Shown piece after piece: positions 1-6,332 of a stretch of 64,000 nt of DNA; within the stretch, counting starts at the first letter, position 1; the number at the start of each line of letters is the position of its first letter. This DNA is from Ga0077560 sp046330395 (lineage in GTDB: Bacteria; Actinomycetota; Thermoleophilia; Miltoncostaeales; Miltoncostaeaceae): assembly GCA_046330395.1 (NCBI GenBank), contig JAXLSS010000006.1:1-64000 (forward strand), written 5' to 3'. The notes beneath the pieces were generated by a model that saw only the letters and a program-made list of their open reading frames with translations, made no database searches and was not told the DNA's origin. The translations under genes were made by a program, and so were the position numbers.

Positions 1-52
1 GCACGACGGCCTGGCGGCGCGGCGCGGCGACGTCCTGGTGCCGGCGCAGTGA
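1..52 (+). CDS. C-terminal tail of an unidentified upstream gene (partial)
   Basis: The frame starting at base 2 is open from the window edge and ends in TGA at 50-52, giving a tail ending DVLVPAQ. The stop overlaps the GTG of the next gene as GTGA, the tight coupling seen throughout this chromosome. Too short to identify. Confidence 0.55.
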   Translation, partial: HDGLAARRGDVLVPAQ

Positions 53-492
53 GCGGCGGGCGCCGCACGGTGGTGGTGGCCGCCGTGATCATCCGGGGTG
101 GACGGGTGCTGGTGAGCCAGCGCATGCCCGACGCCGGCCAGCCGGGACGGTGGGAGTTCCCCGGGGGCAAACGCGAGCGCGGCGAGAGCGACCAGCAGGC
201 CCTGGTGCGCGAGCTGCGCGAGGAGCTGGGGCTGCACCTGCGGGTGGGCGAGCGCATGTGGGCGGTCACGGCGGGGCCGCTGGAGCTGCGCTTCTACCGG
301 GTGCCGTGGGAGGCCGGGCAGCGCCCGCGGGCCATCTGGGTGGCCCAGTTCCGGTGGGTGCGGCTGGAGGACCTGCCCGGGTACCCCTTCCCGCCGGCGG
401 ACGACGAGCTGGTGCGCCGCCTCGCCGCGGGAGAGTGGGGCGCGCCCGGTGGCGCGGGCGCGCACCCCGGGCCGCCCGGTTCGGCTGGGTAA
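49..492 (+). CDS. mutT: NUDIX hydrolase, MutT-like (8-oxo-dGTP diphosphatase type)
   Basis: A 147-residue single-domain NUDIX protein. The NUDIX box is complete: GGK at about residues 39-41, then E, then REL.EELGL around 54-61, which supplies the metal-binding glutamates. Upstream are a beta-strand start (TVVVAAVIIRGGRVLVSQR) and WEFPGG, as in MutT/CTP-pyrophosphohydrolase members that cleanse oxidised nucleotides in the cytoplasm. The length is normal for MutT and the C-terminal 15 residues are low-complexity Gly/Ala/Pro. The GTG start overlaps the preceding stop, so it is probably translationally coupled. Substrate specificity cannot be read from the sequence. Confidence 0.88.
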   Translation: MSGGRRTVVVAAVIIRGGRVLVSQRMPDAGQPGRWEFPGGKRERGESDQQALVRELREELGLHLRVGERMWAVTAGPLELRFYRVPWEAGQRPRAIWVAQFRWVRLEDLPGYPFPPADDELVRRLAAGEWGAPGGAGAHPGPPGSAG

Positions 493-550
493 AACGTCCG
501 TGACGGGTGCGCCGCGGCCCGGTGCGGCCGGTTCACATGGCCCGGGTCAT

Positions 551-556
551 TACAAT
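551..556 (+). promoter_or_regulatory. Putative -10 box of the small gene at 585
   Basis: TACAAT matches the vegetative -10 consensus at five of six positions and lies about 28 nt before the ATG, leaving room for the GGGGAG Shine-Dalgarno at 573-578. No convincing -35 is visible (TTCACA at 532-537 is too close). Confidence 0.4.
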
Positions 557-584
557 GCGCACGGTTTCCAACGGGGAGTGGTCC

Positions 585-752
585 ATGGCCAAGGCAAAGC
601 GTGACCGTCGAACGAGCATCCGGAACATGCCCGGGGACGACGCCTTCGAGACGCTGGACCGCCTGCAGCAGATGGAGCGCGAGCAGCAGGCCGCCGCGGC
701 CGCCGCGGCCGAGAAGACCCCGTCGGACCACGCGGAGAGCGACGAGGACTAA
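585..752 (+). CDS. Small charged hypothetical protein (55 aa)
   Basis: The ATG at 585 was chosen over an upstream in-frame ATG because GGGGAG precedes it at the right distance. The peptide begins MAKAKRDRRTS with a basic N-terminus, has an acidic/Gln middle (DAFETLDRLQQMEREQQ) suited to a short amphipathic helix, an alanine run and an acidic tail ending DED. No family was recognised. It converges with the phoU-like gene, whose stop lies only a few bases beyond. Confidence 0.6.
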   Translation: MAKAKRDRRTSIRNMPGDDAFETLDRLQQMEREQQAAAAAAAEKTPSDHAESDED

Positions 753-757
753 GGGCC

Positions 758-1450
758 CTACGCCGAGGGGGTTTCGGCGGAGCGGGTGCCGGCGCGCCGG
801 CTGAAGGGCTCCCCCGTCACCAGGAAACGCACGCGGCCGCCGAGCTCGGCGCCGTTGTTGGCCACCCGTTCCAGATGCCGCGCCACCAGGATGGCGGCGC
901 CGCCCCACTCCCGGGACGCCGAGTCGCCGGATCCGGCCACGGCGTCCAGCACCTCGTCCAGCATGCGCCGCACCCCGGCGGCCTGCTCGGTGGCGCGCTC
1001 GCCCAGCGGGACGTCGCCCCGCGCGATGGCCTGCACGGCCACGGCCAGGGTGTCCACCGCCCGCGCGCTCATGCGCTGGATCAGCGCCCGCACGTCCGGG
1101 TCGGCGCCGTCGGCGCGCTGGGCCAGCGTGAGGTTGGCGATGGCCACCGCCAGGTCACCCACCCGCTCGAGGGCGATTACGGCGATGAGCCCCACGTGCA
1201 GCAGGCGCTGGTCGCCCGCCACCGGGGCCTCCAGCAGCTGGATGTTGAAGATCTTCTGGTCCAGCTCGGCGCAACGCTCATCCACCCGCTCGTCGCCGTC
1301 GATGACCGCCCGGGCCGCCTCGGCGTCGACGGCGTGCCAGGCGGCGACGGACCGCTCCACCTGGTTGAGCACGACGCTGGCCATCTCGACCATGCCCGCC
1401 CGCAGGGACTCGATCTCGGTTTGGAATTGCTGACGTATCGCCACGCGCAC
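758..1450 (-). CDS. phoU: PhoU-like phosphate-signalling regulator
   Basis: About 230 residues, all helical, with the two three-helix PhoU repeats: the first begins FQTEIESLRAGMVEMASVVLNQV, the second carries ARAVDTLAVAVQAI and ends with the E/DxxxD-type helix (ILVARHLERVANNGAELGGRV) that binds metal clusters in PhoU proteins. The frame is open to 1555, but homology starts at VRVAIRQQF, so the GTG at 1448-1450 is preferred; GAGGCG lies about 13 nt upstream. Known role of the family: regulation of Pst phosphate transport and PhoR signalling. No pst or phoR genes are adjacent. Confidence 0.8.
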   Translation of the reverse strand: MRVAIRQQFQTEIESLRAGMVEMASVVLNQVERSVAAWHAVDAEAARAVIDGDERVDERCAELDQKIFNIQLLEAPVAGDQRLLHVGLIAVIALERVGDLAVAIANLTLAQRADGADPDVRALIQRMSARAVDTLAVAVQAIARGDVPLGERATEQAAGVRRMLDEVLDAVAGSGDSASREWGGAAILVARHLERVANNGAELGGRVRFLVTGEPFSRRAGTRSAETPSA

Positions 1451-1519
1451 ATCGTAGGCGGCGCCTCGGGGGAAGACATAGCTCCCGGGCGAGATGGACA
1501 CGCGACGTGACGCTGCCGC

Positions 1520-1525
1520 TACATT
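1520..1525 (+). promoter_or_regulatory. -10 box of a probable leaderless transcript (gene at 1534)
   Basis: TACATT lies 8 nt before the GTG at 1534 and there is no Shine-Dalgarno, the same layout as at 2745, 17482, 56849 and 56890. A -10 at this distance puts the start of the transcript at the start codon. Confidence 0.4.
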
Positions 1526-1533
1526 TGTCGGCC

Positions 1534-2289
1534 GTGACGGCGCTCGCGGCTCCACGACGACTCGTGCTTGGTCCCGCCGACAGGGTGGCCGGTTCGCCGT
1601 GGGCCACCTGCGTGGCCATCGTGGCGCTGACCGTGTCCGGTTTCGCGCTGGACCGCTTCACCCCCGCGCCGCGCCAGTGGCTGCTGGGGCTGGCCTGCTG
1701 GGTGTTCCTGGCGCTGCTGCTGCGCTCCGCCACGCCCACCGAGCGCGTGCAGACGCTGGTGGTGATCGTGGTGGCCAGCTGCTTCGAGGTGGTGGGCTCC
1801 ATCATCTGGGGCGTCTACATCTACCGGCACCACAACCTGCCGATGTTCGTGCCCCCCGGGCACGGCATGGTGTACCTGTTCGGCCTGCGCTTCACCCAGA
1901 CCGCGTGGGCGCGGCGCAGCCCCGGCACCCTGGTGCGCATCGCCCTGGTGGGGGCGGTGGGCTGGGCGCTCATCGGTCTCACCCTGCTGTCGCGCGTGGA
2001 CGCCGGCGGGGCGTGGGGGGTGTTCGTGCTGAGCGTGTTCCTGGTGCGCGGCCGCGCCCCGCAGGTGTACGCCGGGGTGTTCCTGTTCGTGGCGTTCCTG
2101 GAGCTGTACGGGGTGGCCATGGGCACCTGGGCCTGGAAGCCGGAGATCCCCGGCACGGGCATCCCCAACGGCAACCCGCCGTCGGGCATCGCCAGCGGCT
2201 ATGTCTTCTTCGACATCTGCGCGATCTGGGCCACCCCAATCATCATTGGGTTGTGGGGGGCCGTAAGGGCCCAAACGCCTCAAGATTAG
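1534..2289 (+). CDS. Polytopic integral membrane protein of unknown function
   Basis: About 251 residues with roughly seven hydrophobic segments (for example WLLGLACWVFLALLL, TLVVIVVASCFEVV, WGVFVLSVFLV and a C-terminal FFDICAIWATPIIIGLW). Conserved-looking polar pieces lie between helices (YIYRHHNLPMFVPPGHGMVYLFG and WKPEIPGTGIPNGNPPSG), suggesting an enzyme-like membrane family, but it was not recognised. An upstream in-frame GTG at 1507 is possible; 1534 is preferred because of the -10 box just ahead. Divergent from the phoU-like gene. It is followed by a repeat-bearing intergenic region. Confidence 0.7.
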   Translation: MTALAAPRRLVLGPADRVAGSPWATCVAIVALTVSGFALDRFTPAPRQWLLGLACWVFLALLLRSATPTERVQTLVVIVVASCFEVVGSIIWGVYIYRHHNLPMFVPPGHGMVYLFGLRFTQTAWARRSPGTLVRIALVGAVGWALIGLTLLSRVDAGGAWGVFVLSVFLVRGRAPQVYAGVFLFVAFLELYGVAMGTWAWKPEIPGTGIPNGNPPSGIASGYVFFDICAIWATPIIIGLWGAVRAQTPQD

Positions 2290-2291
2290 AG

Positions 2292-2405
2292 GCGCCCCGT
2301 GCATCCGCATGGGCGCATTGAGACGGGCGTTTGTGCCCTGAAGGCCCCCGAGGGCGCCGTGCCTCAACAAGAAAAGCGCCCCGTGCATCCGCATGGGCGC
2401 ATTGA
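2292..2405 (+). repeat. Two perfect 30-bp direct repeats with internal hairpin
   Basis: The same 30-bp sequence, beginning GCGCCCCGTGCATCC and ending GGGCGCATTGA, occurs at 2292-2321 and 2376-2405, period 84 bp. Each copy can fold: GCGCCC pairs with GGGCGC and TGC with GCA around an ATCC loop. The spacer has a related arrangement (GGGCGTTTGTGCCC, then GGCACTTGCGCCC after copy two). No gene is convincing here, although the 84-bp period keeps frame. Confidence 0.75.
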
Positions 2406-2493
2406 ATCCGGCACTTGCGCCCGTTGCCTTGAAAGCAGCGGGTGGAGACAGACCCGCCCGGATGCATTTACAGCCGGCGCGGCGCCCCCGCCG

Positions 2494-2739
2494 TTAACCC
2501 AGGAACTCGGCCGCCGCGACGGGATGGTCCTCATGACCCACCCCGGCGACGGTGATCTCCGCGGGCCACTCCGGGGCCACATGTCCCGCGTCCTCGGGCG
2601 GAGCGGTGACGACGGCCTTCCAGCGCACCACGGTGACCCGCCAGCCGACGTCCTCGAAGTCCAGTTTGAGGTCGTGCAGCAGGTCGGGTGGCCCGATCAG
2701 GCGGTAGCTGGTGGGTGAGGGGGGAACCGGTGGCGTCAT
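2494..2739 (-). CDS. Hypothetical protein (81 aa)
   Basis: The start was set at the ATG giving MTPPVPPSPTSYRLIG; the frame is open further upstream but would overlap the divergent gene. The middle (LLHDLKLDFEDVGWRVTVVRWKAVVTAPP) looks like a small alpha/beta unit and the tail is EITVAGVGHEDHPVAAAEFLG. No known family. Codon use is the strong GC3 bias of real genes here. Confidence 0.5.
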   Translation of the reverse strand: MTPPVPPSPTSYRLIGPPDLLHDLKLDFEDVGWRVTVVRWKAVVTAPPEDAGHVAPEWPAEITVAGVGHEDHPVAAAEFLG

Positions 2740-2744
2740 GGCGG

Positions 2745-2750
2745 TAGAGT
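2745..2750 (+). promoter_or_regulatory. -10 box of probable leaderless transcript (gene at 2761)
   Basis: TAGAGT ends 10 nt before the GTG at 2761 and no Shine-Dalgarno is present between them. Confidence 0.4.
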
Positions 2751-2760
2751 CTGCCCACTC

Positions 2761-3063
2761 GTGGACGGGATCGTCTCCATCACCGGGGAGGTCGCCCTGC
2801 TGTGGCAGGACGTGGATCCGTACCACGGCGACGTCATCCTCCTGAGCCTCGACACCGACGTGCTGCTGCAGATGAACACGTTCGAGCTTCGGGGCGAACT
2901 GGCCGATCGACTCAAGGACGGGGTGCTGGCGGAGGGCATGCGCGTGCGGATCGACTGCGCCAGCGACACCATCGAGGTGGTCAACCAGGAGACCGGCGAG
3001 GCCTCCGACAAGGAGGTGCCGGTGGTGGTGGACGTGGTGGTGCTGCGGGACGGGGAGGCCTGA
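2761..3063 (+). CDS. Conserved-looking hypothetical protein (100 aa)
   Basis: Starts GTG with a TAGAGT box just upstream. The sequence is beta-rich and acidic (MDGIVSITGEVALLWQ, then DVILLSLDTDVLLQMN, then MRVRIDCASDTIEVVNQ), with no cysteine cluster or membrane segment. It resembles a small OB- or barrel-like cytoplasmic protein, but no family could be assigned. It precedes tRNA-Gln by about 45 bp. Confidence 0.6.
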   Translation: MDGIVSITGEVALLWQDVDPYHGDVILLSLDTDVLLQMNTFELRGELADRLKDGVLAEGMRVRIDCASDTIEVVNQETGEASDKEVPVVVDVVVLRDGEA

Positions 3064-3085
3064 TGCGGGTGATGGGCGCCCTACC

Positions 3086-3091
3086 TATAAT
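3086..3091 (+). promoter_or_regulatory. Consensus -10 box of tRNA-Gln
   Basis: Perfect TATAAT, 17 nt before the tRNA, consistent with a short 5' leader. The -35 region is poor (TGATGC at 3061-3066 at best). Confidence 0.65.
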
Positions 3092-3108
3092 CGCCGAGCC
3101 GTCATCGC

Positions 3109-3183
3109 TGGGGCGTAGCCAAGCGGTAAGGCAGCGGGTTTTGGTCCCGCCATTCGGGGGTTCGAATCCTCCCGCCCCAACCA
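3109..3183 (+). tRNA. tRNA-Gln (anticodon TTG)
   Basis: Full cloverleaf. The acceptor TGGGGCG (3109-3115) pairs with CGCCCCA (3173-3179). The anticodon stem GCGGG/CCCGC encloses loop TTTTGGT with anticodon TTG at 3141-3143. The T-arm loop carries TTCGAAT. A CCA end is encoded (3181-3183) after discriminator A. It reads CAA, and CAG by wobble. Confidence 0.95.
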
Positions 3184-3217
3184 GTTTCCGCTCATCCCCC
3201 ACCGGAGCCGTGAATCG

Positions 3218-4621
3218 ATGACACTGGGAGTGGTTGTACTGGCCGCGGGTCTCGGCACCCGCATGCGCTCGCGCACCCCCAAGGTGCTGCACCGCATCGC
3301 CGGGCGCCCCCTGGTGGGCTGGGTGCTGGCGGCGCTGGAGGGTGTGAGCCCAGGGCACGTGGTGGTGGTGGTCGGCCACGGCGCCGATGACGTGCGGGCC
3401 GTGCTGCCGGAGGGCACCTCCACCGCCCTGCAGGCCGAGCAGAAGGGCACGGGCCACGCCGCGCAGATGGGGCTGGCCCAGCTGGACGCCGCCTGCGACA
3501 CCGTGCTGCTGCTGTGCGGCGACACGCCGCTGCTGCGCCCCGAGCTGATCACCCGCCTGGTGGGCGACCACGCGTCGAGCGGCCGGGCGGTGACCATGGT
3601 GAGCGCCCTGCTGCCGGACGCCGGCGCCTACGGCCGCGTGCTGCGCGACGCCTCGGGTGGGGTGACCGGGGTTGTGGAGGCCCGCGACGCCACGCCGGAG
3701 CAGCTGGCCGTCAACGAGATCAACGCCGGCATCTACATCTACGACCGCGCGGCCCTGGAGGGTGCGCTGCAGCGGGTGGGCTCCGACAACGCCCAGGGCG
3801 AGGTGTACCTGCCCGACACCCTGCCCCTGGTGGGGGGTCCCATCGGCGCGCTGGTGTCCGACGACCCGGACGTGGTGGCGGGCGTCAACACCCGCGTGCA
3901 CCTGGCCGAATGCGAGGCCGTGGTGCAGGCGCGGCTGCGGGAGGCGGCCATGCTGGCCGGGGTCACCATGCCCGACCCCGGGGCCGTGTACCTGGACGCC
4001 GACGTCACCTTGGGTCAGGACACCGTGGTGCTGCCCGGCGTGCACCTGCGCGCGGGTACCGTGGTGGGCGCGGACTGCGTGATCGGCCCGGACTGCGTCA
4101 TCGAGGGCTCCACCATCGGCGACGGTGCCGTGGTGACCTCCGCGCACGTGCTGCGCAGCACGGTGGGCCCAGGCGCCCAGGTGGGGCCGTTCGCCTACCT
4201 GCGGCCCGACACCGACCTGTCGGCCAAGGGCAAGATCGGCACGTTCGTGGAGACCAAGAACTCGCGCATCGGCGAACGCGCCAAGGTGCCGCACCTGTCG
4301 TACATCGGCGACGCCGACATCGGTGAGGGCACCAACATCGGGGCCGGCAACATCACCGCCAACTACGACGGCTTCCGGAAGCACGCCACGCGCATCGGGG
4401 CCAGGGTGAAGACGGGTTCGGACTGCGTGTTCGTGGCGCCGGTGGTGCTGGGCGACGACGTCATGACCGCCGCGGGCTCCATCATCACCGAGGACATCCC
4501 GGACGGGGCGCTGGGGATCGCCCGGGCCAGGCAGGACAACAAGGAAGGCTTCACCGTCAAAGCCGCGCAGCGCGCGCGGGAGGCTGCCGAGGCTGAGGCC
4601 GCGGGAAAGGCTGGCTCGTGA
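3218..4621 (+). CDS. glmU: Bifunctional UDP-GlcNAc pyrophosphorylase / glucosamine-1-phosphate acetyltransferase
   Basis: 467 residues, normal GlmU length. The N-terminal pyrophosphorylase domain starts with the nucleotide-binding loop LAAGLGTRMRSRTPKVLH (about residues 7-24) and has the uridine-binding QAEQKGTGHA and the metal-site CGDTPLL. From about residue 250 the left-handed beta-helix hexapeptide repeats follow, with the acetyltransferase signature (EIKNS-like VETKNSRIG, then NIGAGNITANYDG). It makes UDP-GlcNAc for peptidoglycan and glycans. Start ATG with GGAG upstream; the stop overlaps prs as GTGA, so the two are coupled. Confidence 0.97.
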   Translation: MTLGVVVLAAGLGTRMRSRTPKVLHRIAGRPLVGWVLAALEGVSPGHVVVVVGHGADDVRAVLPEGTSTALQAEQKGTGHAAQMGLAQLDAACDTVLLLCGDTPLLRPELITRLVGDHASSGRAVTMVSALLPDAGAYGRVLRDASGGVTGVVEARDATPEQLAVNEINAGIYIYDRAALEGALQRVGSDNAQGEVYLPDTLPLVGGPIGALVSDDPDVVAGVNTRVHLAECEAVVQARLREAAMLAGVTMPDPGAVYLDADVTLGQDTVVLPGVHLRAGTVVGADCVIGPDCVIEGSTIGDGAVVTSAHVLRSTVGPGAQVGPFAYLRPDTDLSAKGKIGTFVETKNSRIGERAKVPHLSYIGDADIGEGTNIGAGNITANYDGFRKHATRIGARVKTGSDCVFVAPVVLGDDVMTAAGSIITEDIPDGALGIARARQDNKEGFTVKAAQRAREAAEAEAAGKAGS

Positions 4622-5616
4622 GCTCCAAAAGCAGCATCGACCGTGAGGACAGCAAGCGCCTGATGGTGTTCGCGGGGCGCACCAGCAAGGAGCTGGGCGA
4701 CCGCATCGCCGACGAGCTGGGCATCGATCTGGGCGAGGTCACGCTCAAGACCTTCGCCAACGGCGAGATCTACGTGCGCTTCGAGGAGAGCATCCGCGGC
4801 GCGGACATCTTCCTGGTGCAGTCCACCTGCACCCCCGTCAACGAGGCGTTGATGGAGCTGCTGATCATGATCGACGCGGCCAAGCTGGCCTCTGCGCACC
4901 GCATCAACGCCGTCATCCCGTACTACGGCTACTCCCGCCAGGACAAGAAGTCGGCGCCCCGCGAGCCCATCACCGCCAAGCTGGTGGCCGAGCTGCTGCA
5001 GGCCTCCGGGGTGGACCGGGTGCTCACCATGGACCTGCACGCCGGGCAGGTGCAGGGCTTCTTCCGGGTGCCGGTGGACCACATGACCGCCATCCCGCTG
5101 CTGGTGGAGCACTTCCGCGAGCGCCGCGACCGCGGCGACCTGGGCGACCTGGTGGTGGTGTCCCCCGACGCCGGCCGCGCCAAGCTGGCCAACCACGTGG
5201 CGGAGGCCCTGGGTGCCGACCTGGCGGTGCTCACCAAGCAGCGCCCCGAGCACAACGCCGCCGAGATCACGCTGCTGGTGGGTGACGTGGCCGGTAAGGA
5301 CGCCATCCTCATCGACGACATGATCGACACCGCCGGCACCCTGGCCGCCGGTGCCGCCCGGGTGAAGGCCGCCGGCGCTCGGCGCGTGGTCAGCGCCGCC
5401 ATCCACGGCCTGTTCAGCGGGCCCGCCTTCCAGCGGCTGGTGGAGTCCGACATCGAGGAGGTGGTGATCACCGACACCATCCCCCTTCCGGAGAACGCCC
5501 CCCAGTCGCTGCTGCGGGTGGTGAGCGTCGCCAAGATCCTGGCGGACTCCATCCACAACGTGTTCTGCGACGAGTCGGTCAGCGAGATCTTCGCGGGACA
5601 GAACCAACTCTTCTGA
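4618..5616 (+). CDS. prs: Ribose-phosphate pyrophosphokinase (PRPP synthetase)
   Basis: 332 residues, class I PRPP synthetase: ribose-5-P + ATP to PRPP + AMP, feeding purine, pyrimidine, His, Trp and NAD synthesis. Visible features are the N-terminal VFAGRTSKELGDRIADELG, the ATP/flexible-loop region YYGYSRQDKKS, and the PRPP-binding loop DDMIDTAGTLA near the C-terminus. A short N-terminal extension precedes the homology. The GTG start lies within the glmU stop overlap. The glmU-prs-pth order is typical of Actinomycetota. Confidence 0.97.
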   Translation: MSSKSSIDREDSKRLMVFAGRTSKELGDRIADELGIDLGEVTLKTFANGEIYVRFEESIRGADIFLVQSTCTPVNEALMELLIMIDAAKLASAHRINAVIPYYGYSRQDKKSAPREPITAKLVAELLQASGVDRVLTMDLHAGQVQGFFRVPVDHMTAIPLLVEHFRERRDRGDLGDLVVVSPDAGRAKLANHVAEALGADLAVLTKQRPEHNAAEITLLVGDVAGKDAILIDDMIDTAGTLAAGAARVKAAGARRVVSAAIHGLFSGPAFQRLVESDIEEVVITDTIPLPENAPQSLLRVVSVAKILADSIHNVFCDESVSEIFAGQNQLF

Positions 5617-5657
5617 GCACGGCCGGACCCCTCATCGACCCGCCCCCGGCGATCCGC

Positions 5658-6332
5658 CTGGTGGTGGGGCTCGGCAACCCGGGCGCCCGGTACGCGGCCA
5701 CCCGCCACAACGCCGGCCAGCGTGTGGTGGAGGAGCTGGCGCGCCGCCTGGGCGTGTCGCGGTTCACCGACCGCTTCGCCGGTCGGTTCGCCGAGACGCG
5801 CGGCCCCGCCGGACCCGTGGCGCTGCTGATCCCCACCACGTTCATGAACGACTCGGGGCGCAGTGCGGGGCCCGCGATGGGGTCGCTGCGCATCACCCCG
5901 CAGCAGGTGCTGGTGGTGCACGACGAGATCGACCTGCCGTTCGGCGTGGTGCGCGGCAAGCGCGGCGGCGGCCACGGCGGGCACAACGGACTGCGGTCGC
6001 TGGACCAGGGCCTGGGCTCACGCGACTACCCCCGCGTGCGGCTGGGGGTTGGCCGTCCCGGTCTGGAGTTCCGGGGCGACGAAGCGGCGTGGGTGCTGGC
6101 GTCGTTCTCGGAATCCTCCGGTGAGGTGTCGGAGCTGATCGACCGGGGTGCGGGGATGGTGGAGAGCTGCCTGGCGGAGGGCCTGGAGGCTGCCGTGGCA
6201 CGGCACCACGCGGCCGAGCCGGGCGCCCGCGCCCGCGCCCGTGCCGAGCGCCGCGCGCAGGCGGCGGAACAGGGTGCGGCCGACGCGGCGCCCGAGGATG
6301 CGCCGGAACCGGGGGACGCCGATGGCGACTGA
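5658..6332 (+). CDS. pth: Peptidyl-tRNA hydrolase
   Basis: Releases tRNA from peptidyl-tRNA dropped by ribosomes. GLGNPG near the N-terminus and the catalytic His in TRHNAG are present, with PTTFMN.SG, VHDEIDLPFG and the GGHGGHNGLRS loop. The C-terminal 40 residues are an Ala/Arg/Glu-rich extension beyond the usual end. The start is uncertain: GTG 5658 truncates the first beta strand. A CTG at 5613, overlapping the prs stop as CTGA, would restore it (AIRLVVGLG) and match the 4-nt overlaps seen elsewhere. The 3' end overlaps mfd. Confidence 0.92.
   Translation: MVVGLGNPGARYAATRHNAGQRVVEELARRLGVSRFTDRFAGRFAETRGPAGPVALLIPTTFMNDSGRSAGPAMGSLRITPQQVLVVHDEIDLPFGVVRGKRGGGHGGHNGLRSLDQGLGSRDYPRVRLGVGRPGLEFRGDEAAWVLASFSESSGEVSELIDRGAGMVESCLAEGLEAAVARHHAAEPGARARARAERRAQAAEQGAADAAPEDAPEPGDADGD

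Noticed and set aside
2299..2718. Plus-strand open frame with a twice-repeated HPHGRIE peptide
   Set aside because: The peptide repeat only reflects the 30-bp DNA repeats with a period divisible by three; no start signal or domain, and it overlaps a better gene on the minus strand.
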